From Microbacterium sp. 1.5R (lineage in GTDB: Bacteria > Actinomycetota > Actinomycetes > Actinomycetales > Microbacteriaceae), in assembly GCF_007667425.1 (NCBI RefSeq), contig NZ_VDRC01000001.1, positions 1,394,595-1,458,594 of the forward strand: a stretch of DNA of 64,000 bases, in the 5' to 3' direction. The position numbers and the translations under genes were made by a program. This document shows positions 15,512 through 23,653 of the stretch, piece by piece. The number at the start of each line of letters is the position of its first letter. The first letter of the stretch is position 1. The notes under the pieces are model-generated. The model was given only the letters and a program-made list of their open reading frames with translations, had not been told where the DNA came from and ran no database searches.

Positions 15512-16819
15512 TCAGCCCTCCAGAAGCGGAGCGATCGCCTCGCAGGTGCTGTCGAGCACGGACTCGACGTCGGCATCGGCGGTCCACAGCGCGTCGAGCT
15601 GCGCGCGCACCGTGTCCTGGATCTTGGCGAAGTTCGGGTGCGCCGGCTTCGTGACGGCATCCTGGATCCCGTCGACGACGACGGCCTGCAGCTGCTCCTC
15701 GGTGAGGCGCGGGTTGCCGGCGGCGAGGGTCTCGGCGTTCAGCAGCGATTCGCGGGGCGGCGGGAAGTACGCGGCGAGCTTCTCGGCGTTCTCCGGGGCG
15801 GTGAAGTAGGCGAGGAAGTCGGCGGCGACGGTCGGGTTCTCGGCGTTCGCGAACACGCCGATACCCGCCTGTCCGATGACGTTCTGACGCCCCTCCGGGC
15901 CGTCGGGCAGCGGCACGACGTCCCACCCGAACGAGTCGTCGAGCGCGGAGGCGCGACTGATCTGCGTGATCGTCATGGCCGCATCCCCGGCGAAGAAGTC
16001 GGCGGTGACGCCGGGTCCGGGCATCGCCTTGTCGACGAAGACCGCGTCGTGGATCCAGGTCATCGCGTCGACCATCTCGGGGTCGGTCATCGTGCAGCTG
16101 GTGCCGTCCGCGTTCCACGGAGAGGCGCCGAACGACGACCAGATCGTGGCGAGGTTCTCCCACACCTTGTAGTCGAAGTCGCGCACGACGAGACCTTGCT
16201 TGCCGCTCGTCGCGGCCGAGGCGGCCGAGATGTCGCGGGCCGCGTCGAACGTCCAGTCACCCGAGGCCACGAGGTCGGCGGGGTTCGGCTGACCGGCTGC
16301 CGCGATCTGGTCGGTGTTCACGAACACCGCGAACGGGCTGTTCGAGAACGGGTACGCGAAGAGCTCGTCGTCCTGCTGCCACAGCGCGAGCGAGGAGTCG
16401 AGCAGGTCGTCGTACTCGTAGCCCTCCGTCCCCTCGAGCGTGTCGGTGAGTCCGTACAGGGCACCGGACGAGACGAACTCCGGGGCGTAGCTCTCGAGGA
16501 TCCACCCCAGGTCGGGGGCGTTGCCACCGGCGAGCTGGGTCGTGAGGGTGGTGGTGTAGTCGTCGAACGGGATCGGCTCGAAGGTCACCTTCGAGACGAG
16601 TTCCGGGTTCTCGGCGACGTACTCGTCGGCGATCTCCTGGAAGAGGCCGAGCTGCGTCTCGTCGGCCGTCCAGACCGTCATGCGGAGCTCGACGGGCTCG
16701 TCGGGAGTGGCGGTGCCCTCGGGGCTTCCGCTGCATCCGGCGAGCACGAGGGCGACGGCGGCGATGCCGGCCCCGGCCGTCAGCGGCAGACGCCGACGAC
16801 GCGATGCGGATGTGCTCAT
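15512..16819 (-). CDS. extracellular solute-binding protein, sugar ABC transporter lipoprotein
   Basis: A 435-residue lipoprotein. The signal peptide RRRRLPLTAGAGIAAVALVL ends in the lipobox LAGC, so it is anchored outside the membrane. The mature part is a class-1 sugar-binding fold (SBP_bac_1): VELRMTVWTADETQLGLFQE at the start and PTVAADFLAYFTAPENAEKL near the C-terminus. It delivers the substrate to the two permeases encoded next. The 114-bp leader between the FAD gene and this gene holds four tandem repeats of about 21 bp. Confidence 0.92.
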   Translation of the reverse strand: MSTSASRRRRLPLTAGAGIAAVALVLAGCSGSPEGTATPDEPVELRMTVWTADETQLGLFQEIADEYVAENPELVSKVTFEPIPFDDYTTTLTTQLAGGNAPDLGWILESYAPEFVSSGALYGLTDTLEGTEGYEYDDLLDSSLALWQQDDELFAYPFSNSPFAVFVNTDQIAAAGQPNPADLVASGDWTFDAARDISAASAATSGKQGLVVRDFDYKVWENLATIWSSFGASPWNADGTSCTMTDPEMVDAMTWIHDAVFVDKAMPGPGVTADFFAGDAAMTITQISRASALDDSFGWDVVPLPDGPEGRQNVIGQAGIGVFANAENPTVAADFLAYFTAPENAEKLAAYFPPPRESLLNAETLAAGNPRLTEEQLQAVVVDGIQDAVTKPAHPNFAKIQDTVRAQLDALWTADADVESVLDSTCEAIAPLLEG

Positions 16820-16838
16820 GGTTGTCTTCTCCTTGCGG

Positions 16839-16921
16839 TGCTGTGATTCGGGTGGGCAGTGCGGTGATTCGGGTGGGCAGTGCTGTGATTCGGGCGGCTG
16901 TGCGGTGATTCGGGTGGGTAG
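16839..16921. repeat. four ~21-bp tandem repeats in the leader of the solute-binding protein gene
   Basis: Units at 16839-16859, 16860-16880, 16881-16900 and 16901-16921 have the form TGCkGTGATTCGGGyGGsyrG. The fourth base alternates T, G, T, G, pointing to duplication of a 42-bp pair. The array begins 13 bp after the stop of the FAD oxidoreductase gene and ends about 20 bp before the solute-binding protein ATG, so on the minus strand it is transcribed as an untranslated spacer. Confidence 0.85.
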
Positions 16922-16933
16922 TCGGTGGATGTC

Positions 16934-18559
16934 TCAGTAGGCATGGACGCGCCCCTCCGGCCAGTGCAGCTCGACCCCGGCGGCCTCGAGCTCGCGCTGG
17001 TAGTCGGCGAGGAGCGCGGCGTCGCCGTGCACCTCGTGCGGGGTCGTGCCCGTCGCGGCGCAATAGGCGGCGAGGTGCCCGGCCGCCTCGCCGACGTTCC
17101 ACTCCACGGGGTGCAGCCGGTAGCAGCCGTTCGTGATGTGGGTCGTGCCGATGTTCTTGTTCGCCGCGAGCAGGTTGGCGGTGCGCTGCGGGATGAGCGC
17201 TCCGAGGGGGATCTCGAACGGCGTGGAGGCCACGTCGATGTAGGTGTCGCCGCCCGTCGACGGGTGCAGGTCGATGCGGTACATGCCGACACCGACCGAC
17301 TCGTCGTACCTGGTCGCCCCCTCGTCGCCGCGCACGTCGTACGAGACGTCGTTCTCGGTCACTGTCGTGAGGGCCCTGATGCGGCGCGACTCGCGGTGGT
17401 ACGGAGCCTGGGCGAGCCCGTCGTCGGACCCCATCACGTCGGGGCGCAGCCGCAGGCCGGGGTACCCCGTGCCGCCGTCGGCGCGCGGCGCCTCGGTCTG
17501 CATCCAGTGCATCATCGACAGCGAGAGCTGCCGGGCCCGCCGATAGTGCTCGAGCTCCTCGTCGCGCGGGACGTCGAGCACCGGGGCGAGGAAGTAGTCG
17601 ATGCTGGGCCAGTTCACGAGGCAGATGTCGCTCTCGTAGAAGCCCGCCTCGAACTGGTCGCGTGCGGCGATGCGGCGGAACGTCCACAGGTTCGCGTCGC
17701 CGGCGTTGCGCGACTGGTCGGCGTCGACCTCGGCGACGTCGTCGCCCGGGTTCGGGTCGAACCCCCTGGTGCCCATCTCGAGGGTGCGCGGATTCGGCGC
17801 CTCCCATGACAGCATCCGGCTGCCCTGCCAGGCCTCTGGGAGGTAGTCGCGCCAGAACTCGTAGTCGGCCGGACGCTCGATCGTGTGGTCGCCGTCGACG
17901 TGCTCGATCGCGAAGCACACGCTGAGCGCCTGCACGTTGGCGGGCTGCGCCTCGTCGGGGGCGCTGGGCTCGCCCGTCTCTGCGCGCGACTCGAAACCGG
18001 TCACGTACTCGGTGCCCGACAGCGGCAGCAATTCGCCGGTCTCCGTGGCGTCGAGCACGTACTGCGCGGTGACGGAGACGGTCTCGCCGTCGACCTCGGA
18101 CCGCAGGGTGACGCGGGTGATGCGGTCGCCGTTGACGTCGGCGGAGACGGGTCGCGTGCGTTCGAGCAGTCGGATGCGACCCGTCGACCGGTGCGGCGCG
18201 AGCATCTCCTCCAGCACCCCCACCGCGATGCGCGGCTCGTGGCAGAGCTTCGACACCCACCCGGCACCGGGGTTCAGGTCGGCGCGGTCTCTCGCGGCAT
18301 CCGTCAGCGGGTATCGACGGCGGTAGACCTCTCGGATGCCGTCGCGCAGCCGCCGGTAGCGGGCGGTGATGCCGAACTCCTCCACCCAGGGGTGCTCGTC
18401 GGGCGGCACCGCCTGCGAGGTGAGCTGGCCGCCGATCCACGGGTACTCCTCGGTGAGGATCACGTGGGCACCCCGGTCGGCGGCGGCCAGGGCGGCGGCC
18501 ACGCCGCCGAGCCCTCCGCCCACCACGAGGATGTCGGTGGTCAGTTCTCGCGTTGTCAC
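16934..18559 (-). CDS. FAD-dependent oxidoreductase (FAD_oxidored / PF12831 type)
   Basis: A 541-residue protein. The N-terminal dinucleotide-binding motif is DILVVGGGLGGVAAALAAA, with an Asp/Glu-containing second strand (ILTEEYPWIGGQ). The central segment VTAQYVLDATETGELLPL and the late LIPQRTANLLAANKNIGTT and NGCYRLHPVEWNVGEAAG are typical of this large FAD family, often found in sugar or polyol catabolic loci of soil bacteria. The reaction is not known. It overlaps the LacI gene by four bases, making LacI, oxidoreductase and ABC transporter one operon; the enzyme lacks a signal peptide and acts in the cytoplasm. Confidence 0.88.
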   Translation of the reverse strand: MTTRELTTDILVVGGGLGGVAAALAAADRGAHVILTEEYPWIGGQLTSQAVPPDEHPWVEEFGITARYRRLRDGIREVYRRRYPLTDAARDRADLNPGAGWVSKLCHEPRIAVGVLEEMLAPHRSTGRIRLLERTRPVSADVNGDRITRVTLRSEVDGETVSVTAQYVLDATETGELLPLSGTEYVTGFESRAETGEPSAPDEAQPANVQALSVCFAIEHVDGDHTIERPADYEFWRDYLPEAWQGSRMLSWEAPNPRTLEMGTRGFDPNPGDDVAEVDADQSRNAGDANLWTFRRIAARDQFEAGFYESDICLVNWPSIDYFLAPVLDVPRDEELEHYRRARQLSLSMMHWMQTEAPRADGGTGYPGLRLRPDVMGSDDGLAQAPYHRESRRIRALTTVTENDVSYDVRGDEGATRYDESVGVGMYRIDLHPSTGGDTYIDVASTPFEIPLGALIPQRTANLLAANKNIGTTHITNGCYRLHPVEWNVGEAAGHLAAYCAATGTTPHEVHGDAALLADYQRELEAAGVELHWPEGRVHAY

Positions 18560-19662
18560 GAAGGGTTCCTTTCGAAGGGTCGGGTGAGAGACGGGGCGAG
18601 TGCGACGGTGTCGCCCTCGACGTCAGGACAGTCGATGATCTGGTGGTAGTCGGCATCCGTCAGCCGGAGCGCCGTCGACGGGCGTCCAGACGAGCGGCGC
18701 GTCGGCTCCGCATCCTGGTGCACGATGCGGGAGAGCAGGACGAGCGCGCGGGCGCCCATCTCTTCGCGGGGCACGGAGAAGCCCGACCAGCGGCGGCCGC
18801 GGCGCAGCGGCAGGTGCGGCTGACCGAGCAGTACGACGGAGACGTCACGAGGCACCGCCAGACCTCTGCCCTCGATCGCGTCCATGAGCTCGTCCGGGTC
18901 GTTCTCGGGCGCGAGGAGGACGGCGGTGAGGCCGCGCTCGGCGATCTCAGCCGCGCCGCGCACGGCGTCGCGAAGGTCGAGGAACAGGGGCGCGAGCCCC
19001 TTCGCCGCCATCGCGTCGCGGTAGCCGTCGATGCGGTCGCGCGTGGGCTGGTCGTCGCCGCGCGGCCCCGCGTAGGCGATCTGCGTATGGCCGAGGGCGA
19101 GCAGTCGGTCGACCTGCCGGGCGGTGGCCGTGACGTAGTCGGCGCCGACGTACGGCAGCAGGTGCTTGTCGCTGTCGCGCTTGCCGATGAAGACGAACGG
19201 GTAGTTGGTGTCGAGCAGGTGCTGCAGCTCGTCGCGGTCCTCCTGCTGGCCGAGCAGCAGGCATCCGTCGGCGATGCCGAGCCGCTGCCACCCGTCGCCC
19301 GCCAGCCGGCGTCGTCCGTCGACCACGCGCGCCGAGGTGAACAGCAGCATGTCGACGCCGAGCTGCTCGGCCGCCTCCTCGATGCCGTTCAGGAAGGCGC
19401 CGTAGAAGTCACGGCCACCGCGGGGGAACGTCTTCTCGTAGGTGAAGACGCCGAGCAGCTGGTTCTTGCCGCCGGCGAGGCGCTGCGCCACCGGGTTGGC
19501 CGAGTACCCCGTGATCCGGAGCGCCTCGAGCACCCGGTTGCGCGTGGCCTCCGAGATGCGCACGCCCTTCGGGGTGTGCCCGCTCAGCACGATGCTGACG
19601 GTCGCCTGGCTGACGCCGGCGAGAGCGGCGACGTCGGCCTGCGTCGAACGGTGGTGCGGCAT
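18556..19662 (-). CDS. LacI family transcriptional regulator
   Basis: A 368-residue protein. The helix-turn-helix reads QADVAALAGVSQATVSIVL with a hinge helix NPVAQRLAGGKNQL, then a periplasmic-binding-like sensor domain. The ATG at 19662 is chosen for its AGGAGG ribosome site; the frame extends 12 codons upstream without one. An imperfect palindrome with a central CG, ATAATACGCATTAT, lies 69 bp upstream (19731-19744) and is the probable operator, making the operon self-regulated. The inducer is presumably the transported compound. Confidence 0.93.
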   Translation of the reverse strand: MPHHRSTQADVAALAGVSQATVSIVLSGHTPKGVRISEATRNRVLEALRITGYSANPVAQRLAGGKNQLLGVFTYEKTFPRGGRDFYGAFLNGIEEAAEQLGVDMLLFTSARVVDGRRRLAGDGWQRLGIADGCLLLGQQEDRDELQHLLDTNYPFVFIGKRDSDKHLLPYVGADYVTATARQVDRLLALGHTQIAYAGPRGDDQPTRDRIDGYRDAMAAKGLAPLFLDLRDAVRGAAEIAERGLTAVLLAPENDPDELMDAIEGRGLAVPRDVSVVLLGQPHLPLRRGRRWSGFSVPREEMGARALVLLSRIVHQDAEPTRRSSGRPSTALRLTDADYHQIIDCPDVEGDTVALAPSLTRPFERNPS

Positions 19663-19730
19663 CGATCCTCCTTGATCGCCTGCGGGGTGTTCCCTCACTC
19701 TGGCGACAGAGGACCGCGATGGTCAACGTG

Positions 19731-19744
19731 ATAATACGCATTAT
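19731..19744. promoter_or_regulatory. LacI-type operator
   Basis: ATAATACGCATTAT is a 14-bp near-palindrome (12 of 14 symmetric) with the central CG typical of LacI-family sites. It is the only AT-rich island upstream of the LacI / FAD oxidoreductase / ABC operon. Confidence 0.65.
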
Positions 19745-19875
19745 TAGCGCGGATGCCGAGGGCAGCGGAACGCGGCCGCCGACGTCAGCCGTGATCGGCG
19801 GGTCACGCCGCTACCACCTTTCGCCCCCTGTTTCAAGCAGGCGCGCGACTTCGAGTCAGCTGGGAGCATCGGATC

Positions 19876-20457
19876 ATGGAAACCTCCCCTCCGCTCCCCT
19901 CCTCCGGTGAGGATGCCGCGCGGGGTACGGAGCGCCGACTGATGGCCGAAGCGGCCGCAGGCGGACAGGCAGCGCTCGCCCAGGTGTACGACCTCACCTC
20001 TGCGCAGGTGTTCGGCCTCATCCTGAGCGTCGTGCGCGACCGGCCGGCGGCCGAGGCGGTCTTGCAGGAGACCTATCTGCACGCGTGGCAGCACGCCGCC
20101 GACTACGACTCCTCCCCCGACGGCATCGCCGTGTGGCTGTGCGGCATCGCGCACCGCTACGCGATCGCGCACCTGCGGGCGGCCGTGGCGGCCGAGGTCG
20201 ACACGGAGACCGCGGAGGAGTCGTATGCCGACCGACTCAGCGAGGCCATGCGGAGCCTTCCGCCCGAGCAGTCGCAGTGCATCGCCCTCGCTTACTACGC
20301 CGGACTGACCCAGTACCAGATCGCCGCGCGGACGGCACAGACCATCGCCGCGGTGAGGTCGCACACGCGGGCCGGGCTCTCGGGCCTGCACGACCACTCC
20401 CAGCGCTCGCGTGAGGCTGCTGCTCTGGCGCGCCGGAGCACGCCGGAACCCGCCTGA
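19876..20457 (+). CDS. ECF-type RNA polymerase sigma factor
   Basis: A 193-residue protein. Region 2 is seen in LAQVYDLTSAQVFGLILSVV and VLQETYLHAWQHAADYD. Region 4 is seen in LPPEQSQCIALAYYAGLTQY, then QIAARTAQTIAAVRSHTRAG. The region 2 sequence has the SigK-like form ETYLxAW. No anti-sigma gene follows; the next gene is on the opposite strand, so its control is not visible here. The last codons and the stop lie in a 20-bp tandem repeat array, giving a variable C-terminal tail (RRSTPEPA). Confidence 0.85.
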   Translation: METSPPLPSSGEDAARGTERRLMAEAAAGGQAALAQVYDLTSAQVFGLILSVVRDRPAAEAVLQETYLHAWQHAADYDSSPDGIAVWLCGIAHRYAIAHLRAAVAAEVDTETAEESYADRLSEAMRSLPPEQSQCIALAYYAGLTQYQIAARTAQTIAAVRSHTRAGLSGLHDHSQRSREAAALARRSTPEPA

Positions 20458-20493
20458 GCATGCCGGTATCCGCCGGAGCGCGCCGGGAACCGC
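20434..20493. repeat. three 20-bp tandem repeats overlapping the sigma factor stop
   Basis: Units at 20434-20453, 20454-20473 and 20474-20493 follow CkGAGCryGCCGGnAnCCGC. The TGA stop (20455-20457) of the sigma gene is created within the second unit, where CGGAGC has become CTGAGC. The array ends just before the convergent hydrolase gene. Confidence 0.8.
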
Positions 20494-20499
20494 GTGACG

Positions 20500-21486
20500 T
20501 CAGTCCCGGTCCTGCCGCGCGCCTGCCCGGTACGCGCGCCAGAGGATCTGCGCATGATCCTCCTTCGCCTCGGCCACCCCGGCCTCGTCGCCGCGCAGCG
20601 CACTGATCCATTCCCGCACCCGGGCGACGACCGCACCGAGGATCATCGCCAGATCCGTCCGCACGGGTGGCGGGGTGAGCGCCTCCTCGTCCGACATCCG
20701 CCCCTTCGCCGGCAGGTCGTCGTCGAGATGCCGCATGGTGAGCTCCGCGACGCCCACCGCATGAGCGTTGATGATCGAGTGCGCCGCCCCCTCGATCTCC
20801 CACCGTGAGGCAGACGGGCACGCGGCGATCAGTCGGGAGTGGAAGCGTCGGGACGAGGTCGCATCGTGCTCGCCGCGGATGAACAGCATCCGCGTCGAGA
20901 GCGTGCCGACGGCATCCGTGATCCGGTAGCGGAGCATGTGCGGCAGCACGCGCAGGAAGTAGAGCGGGCCGCAGAGGATGTAGGCGGAGACCGCGATCAT
21001 GGCGAGGTGCAGCGACTCGCGCAACGAGGACTGCAGGAACCGCAGGGCCTGCCGGAACACCGTGGCCTCGTGCTCGTCGACCACGGGACTCACGAGCACC
21101 GCGTGGCGCAGGTCGGTCCTTCGCGTCAGCACCTCGGTCACGATCTGCGACCCCATCGAGTGCCCGATGAGCACGGGGGACACCAGGTCGTAGTGGTCGA
21201 GGACGGCCTCGACCTGGTCGGCGAAGAAGCCGATCGACGGCGTGCGGCCGCGAGGCTTGGCGACGCCGGCGAACCCGGCCAGATCGAGAGCGTAGACCTC
21301 GCCGCGCTGCGCGAGCGTGGGGGCGAGGAACTCGAAGTAGCTCGCCGCGACGCCGATGCCCGCGACCAGCACGAAGGGCTCGCGACCGGCCGCCGCCGTG
21401 GTCGTCACGCGCGTCACCCGGGTCGTCGCCGACGGCGAGGTCACGTGTTCGACGATGATCTCTGGCCTGCCGGGTTCGTTCGTCAC
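20500..21486 (-). CDS. alpha/beta hydrolase
   Basis: A 328-residue protein with an alpha/beta hydrolase fold: FVLVAGIGVAASYFEFLAP near the N-terminus, the nucleophile elbow GHSMGS with Ser, and a late His in EGAAHSIINAHAVG. A hydrophobic stretch in the cap (MIAVSAYILCGPLYFLRVLP) may associate with membranes. The last 70 residues form a helical extension with no known motif. The substrate is unknown. It is convergent with the sigma factor gene and divergent from the gene at 21537. Confidence 0.82.
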   Translation of the reverse strand: MTNEPGRPEIIVEHVTSPSATTRVTRVTTTAAAGREPFVLVAGIGVAASYFEFLAPTLAQRGEVYALDLAGFAGVAKPRGRTPSIGFFADQVEAVLDHYDLVSPVLIGHSMGSQIVTEVLTRRTDLRHAVLVSPVVDEHEATVFRQALRFLQSSLRESLHLAMIAVSAYILCGPLYFLRVLPHMLRYRITDAVGTLSTRMLFIRGEHDATSSRRFHSRLIAACPSASRWEIEGAAHSIINAHAVGVAELTMRHLDDDLPAKGRMSDEEALTPPPVRTDLAMILGAVVARVREWISALRGDEAGVAEAKEDHAQILWRAYRAGARQDRD

Positions 21487-21536
21487 CCCTCCACCCTGCC
21501 AGTCCGAGCTGACCTCCCCCTGGTTAGGCTCGACCT

Positions 21537-22388
21537 ATGCTCCGCCGCCCCATCGACCTCCGCGTCGACCGCGACAGCGTCGCGATGGGCGACGACGTCG
21601 TCTCGCACGCCGGCGTCATCTCCGTGCCGCGTGGGACGCTGCTCAGCGCGGCGATCGAGCGCTCCTCGCCCGAGATCAGATCCCCCGGCTGGTCGTGGAT
21701 CGCGGTCGTCGACGTCGACACGGCGGCGGTCTGGTCGGTCGATCACGGGGTGCGGCTGCTCGTCGCCGACCGCCCGCTCCGGCGCGGGCCGGTCGAGATC
21801 TTCTTCCGCTACTTCGTGCAGATCGACCCGGCGTGGCTGTTCGACCGTCTCGCCCGCGGCGACAAGCCCGATCGCCGGGCGCTCGAGGAGCAGTACGCGC
21901 CGATCGCGCGCGAGAAGCACCGGGCGGAGCTGCGCCGTCGTGAGCGCGAGCTCGACGGGCGATTGCTGAGCGCCCCCTGCGTCGATGCGCTCCGCCATCT
22001 CGGAGCCGAGGTCACCCTGCACGCCGACGTCGCCTGCGAGTTCACGTTCCAGGGGGAGGCGTGGGTCGTGCGTCGGGCCGACACCATGCTGCAGGTGTTC
22101 CGCGGCGCCGGCGGGCCGATCGCCTCGATCCGACCGCACGCGCTGGGCGAGGCCTGGATCGTCGGCGTGCTCGCGGTCGCGGCTCGGACGGCGGCGGGGA
22201 CGGCAGCCCGGCTGGACGCGCTCCCCGACGCCGAGCTCTCACCCGGACTCGAGCTCACCGCGTCCGGCGGCAGGTGGATGTCGCACGGCGCGACGGTCGT
22301 GCAGGTGCACTCCGAGATCGCCGCGCGGGTCGCGCAGCTCGCCCACGGGCGCTCCGTGGTTCAGATGCGCGCGCTGTTCGACGCCTGA
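21537..22388 (+). CDS. hypothetical protein
   Basis: A 283-residue protein without recognised domain. No signal peptide or membrane segment is apparent. The middle (residues about 110-150) is a charged helix rich in Arg and Glu, EKHRAELRRRERELDGR, likely a coiled coil. The flanking parts look like mixed alpha/beta. Codon usage is typical of the genome, which supports a real gene. It precedes the radical SAM gene by 80 bp on the same strand, but a functional link is not evident. Confidence 0.65.
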   Translation: MLRRPIDLRVDRDSVAMGDDVVSHAGVISVPRGTLLSAAIERSSPEIRSPGWSWIAVVDVDTAAVWSVDHGVRLLVADRPLRRGPVEIFFRYFVQIDPAWLFDRLARGDKPDRRALEEQYAPIAREKHRAELRRRERELDGRLLSAPCVDALRHLGAEVTLHADVACEFTFQGEAWVVRRADTMLQVFRGAGGPIASIRPHALGEAWIVGVLAVAARTAAGTAARLDALPDAELSPGLELTASGGRWMSHGATVVQVHSEIAARVAQLAHGRSVVQMRALFDA

Positions 22389-22468
22389 GCGATTCCTCCC
22401 CTTCTCGATCACCGCGGGCTCCCTGCGCCCGGCCTGACGATGTCGGTGGCCGGGAGTAGACAGGTGTC

Positions 22469-23536
22469 ATGCGATCGACGTCTCCCCTGCTCGACGTGAG
22501 GCGGATCTATGCGGAGCCGGATGCCGCGCGCTCGTCCCGCGGGCAGGAGATCATCGCGCGGTGGCCGGACGCGACCATCGTGCCGGTCGAGTCGCACTGG
22601 CAGATCCCCGAGGTGCACGGCGACGAGCGCAACGTCGCCCGGTGGGTGCGCATCAAGACCGAAGCGCTCGTGCTCGGCGAGAAGAAGAGCGTCGCCACGA
22701 GGCTCAACGGCCGCTCGGCCGACTTCATCGCCCCCTCTCTCGCGAACGGCTGCGCGATGGCCTGCGCCTACTGCTACGTGCCACGGCGCAAGGGCTACAG
22801 CAACCCCGTCACCGTGTTCACGAACATCGACCGCATCACCGCGCATCTCGCACGGCACATCAGCAAGCAGGGACCGAAGACCGAGCCGAACCAGTGCGAC
22901 CCCGACGCCTGGGTGTACGACATCGGCGAGAACAGCGACTGCTCGGTCGACGCGATGATCAGCGAGAACGTGCGCGACGTCTGCGACCTGTTCCGCATGC
23001 ACCCCACGGCGAAAGCCTCGTTCGCGACCAAGTACGTCAACCGCGACCTGCTCGACTGGGACCCGCTCGGGCGCACGCGCATCCGCTTCTCGCTCATGCC
23101 CGCCGCGCTCGCGAAGGTCACCGACATCCGCACCTCGCCGATCGCGGAGCGCATCGCGGCGATCGACGACTTCGTCGAGGCCGGGTACGAGGTGCACCTG
23201 AACTTCTCGCCGATCATCGTGACGCCCACCTGGATCGAGGAGTGGACCGAGCTGCTCGTGCACCTCGACGATGTGCTGTCTCCGGCCACGAAGCGACAGC
23301 TCGCGGCCGAGGTGATCTTCCTCACCCACAACGAACGGCTGCACGAGGTCAACCTCGGCTGGCACCCGAAGGCCGAGGATCTGCTCTGGACGCCCGCGAC
23401 CCAGGAGGCCAAGGTGTCGCAGAACGGCGCCGTCAACGTGCGGTACCGCGCCGACCTGAAGCGCCGGCACGTCGACACCTTCACGCAGCTCGTCGCCCGA
23501 TACCTCCCGTCGTGCCGCATCCGCTACGCGTTCTAG
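22469..23536 (+). CDS. spore photoproduct lyase family radical SAM protein
   Basis: A 355-residue protein. The radical SAM cluster is Cys95-x3-Cys99-x2-Cys102 in NGCAMACAYCYVPRRKGY, the form used by spore photoproduct lyases. Further family features are VYDIGENSDCSVDAMISENV, TKYVNRDLLDWDP and RIRFSLMP. True lyases repair spore photoproduct in Bacillus and Clostridium DNA with S-adenosylmethionine. This homologue is in an apparent non-sporulating actinobacterium, where the family is widespread but its role is not established. It may repair or modify nucleic acid damage. The recQ gene follows after 117 bp on the same strand. Confidence 0.88.
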   Translation: MRSTSPLLDVRRIYAEPDAARSSRGQEIIARWPDATIVPVESHWQIPEVHGDERNVARWVRIKTEALVLGEKKSVATRLNGRSADFIAPSLANGCAMACAYCYVPRRKGYSNPVTVFTNIDRITAHLARHISKQGPKTEPNQCDPDAWVYDIGENSDCSVDAMISENVRDVCDLFRMHPTAKASFATKYVNRDLLDWDPLGRTRIRFSLMPAALAKVTDIRTSPIAERIAAIDDFVEAGYEVHLNFSPIIVTPTWIEEWTELLVHLDDVLSPATKRQLAAEVIFLTHNERLHEVNLGWHPKAEDLLWTPATQEAKVSQNGAVNVRYRADLKRRHVDTFTQLVARYLPSCRIRYAF

Positions 23537-23653
23537 CGGAGCGCATCACCGGGGAACTCGACGCGCGGCACCGACGAGCGGATGCCCTGCGCCGCCGGCA
23601 CCCGGATGTCAAGGCTCGCGCGTGAACCGGGGCGCGGGGATACCGTCGCAGAC

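Noticed and set aside
16257..18656. A 799-codon minus-strand frame across the FAD oxidoreductase and solute-binding protein genes
   Set aside because: It is Arg/Pro-rich and lies out of frame with two well-recognised genes; it also runs through the tandem repeats.
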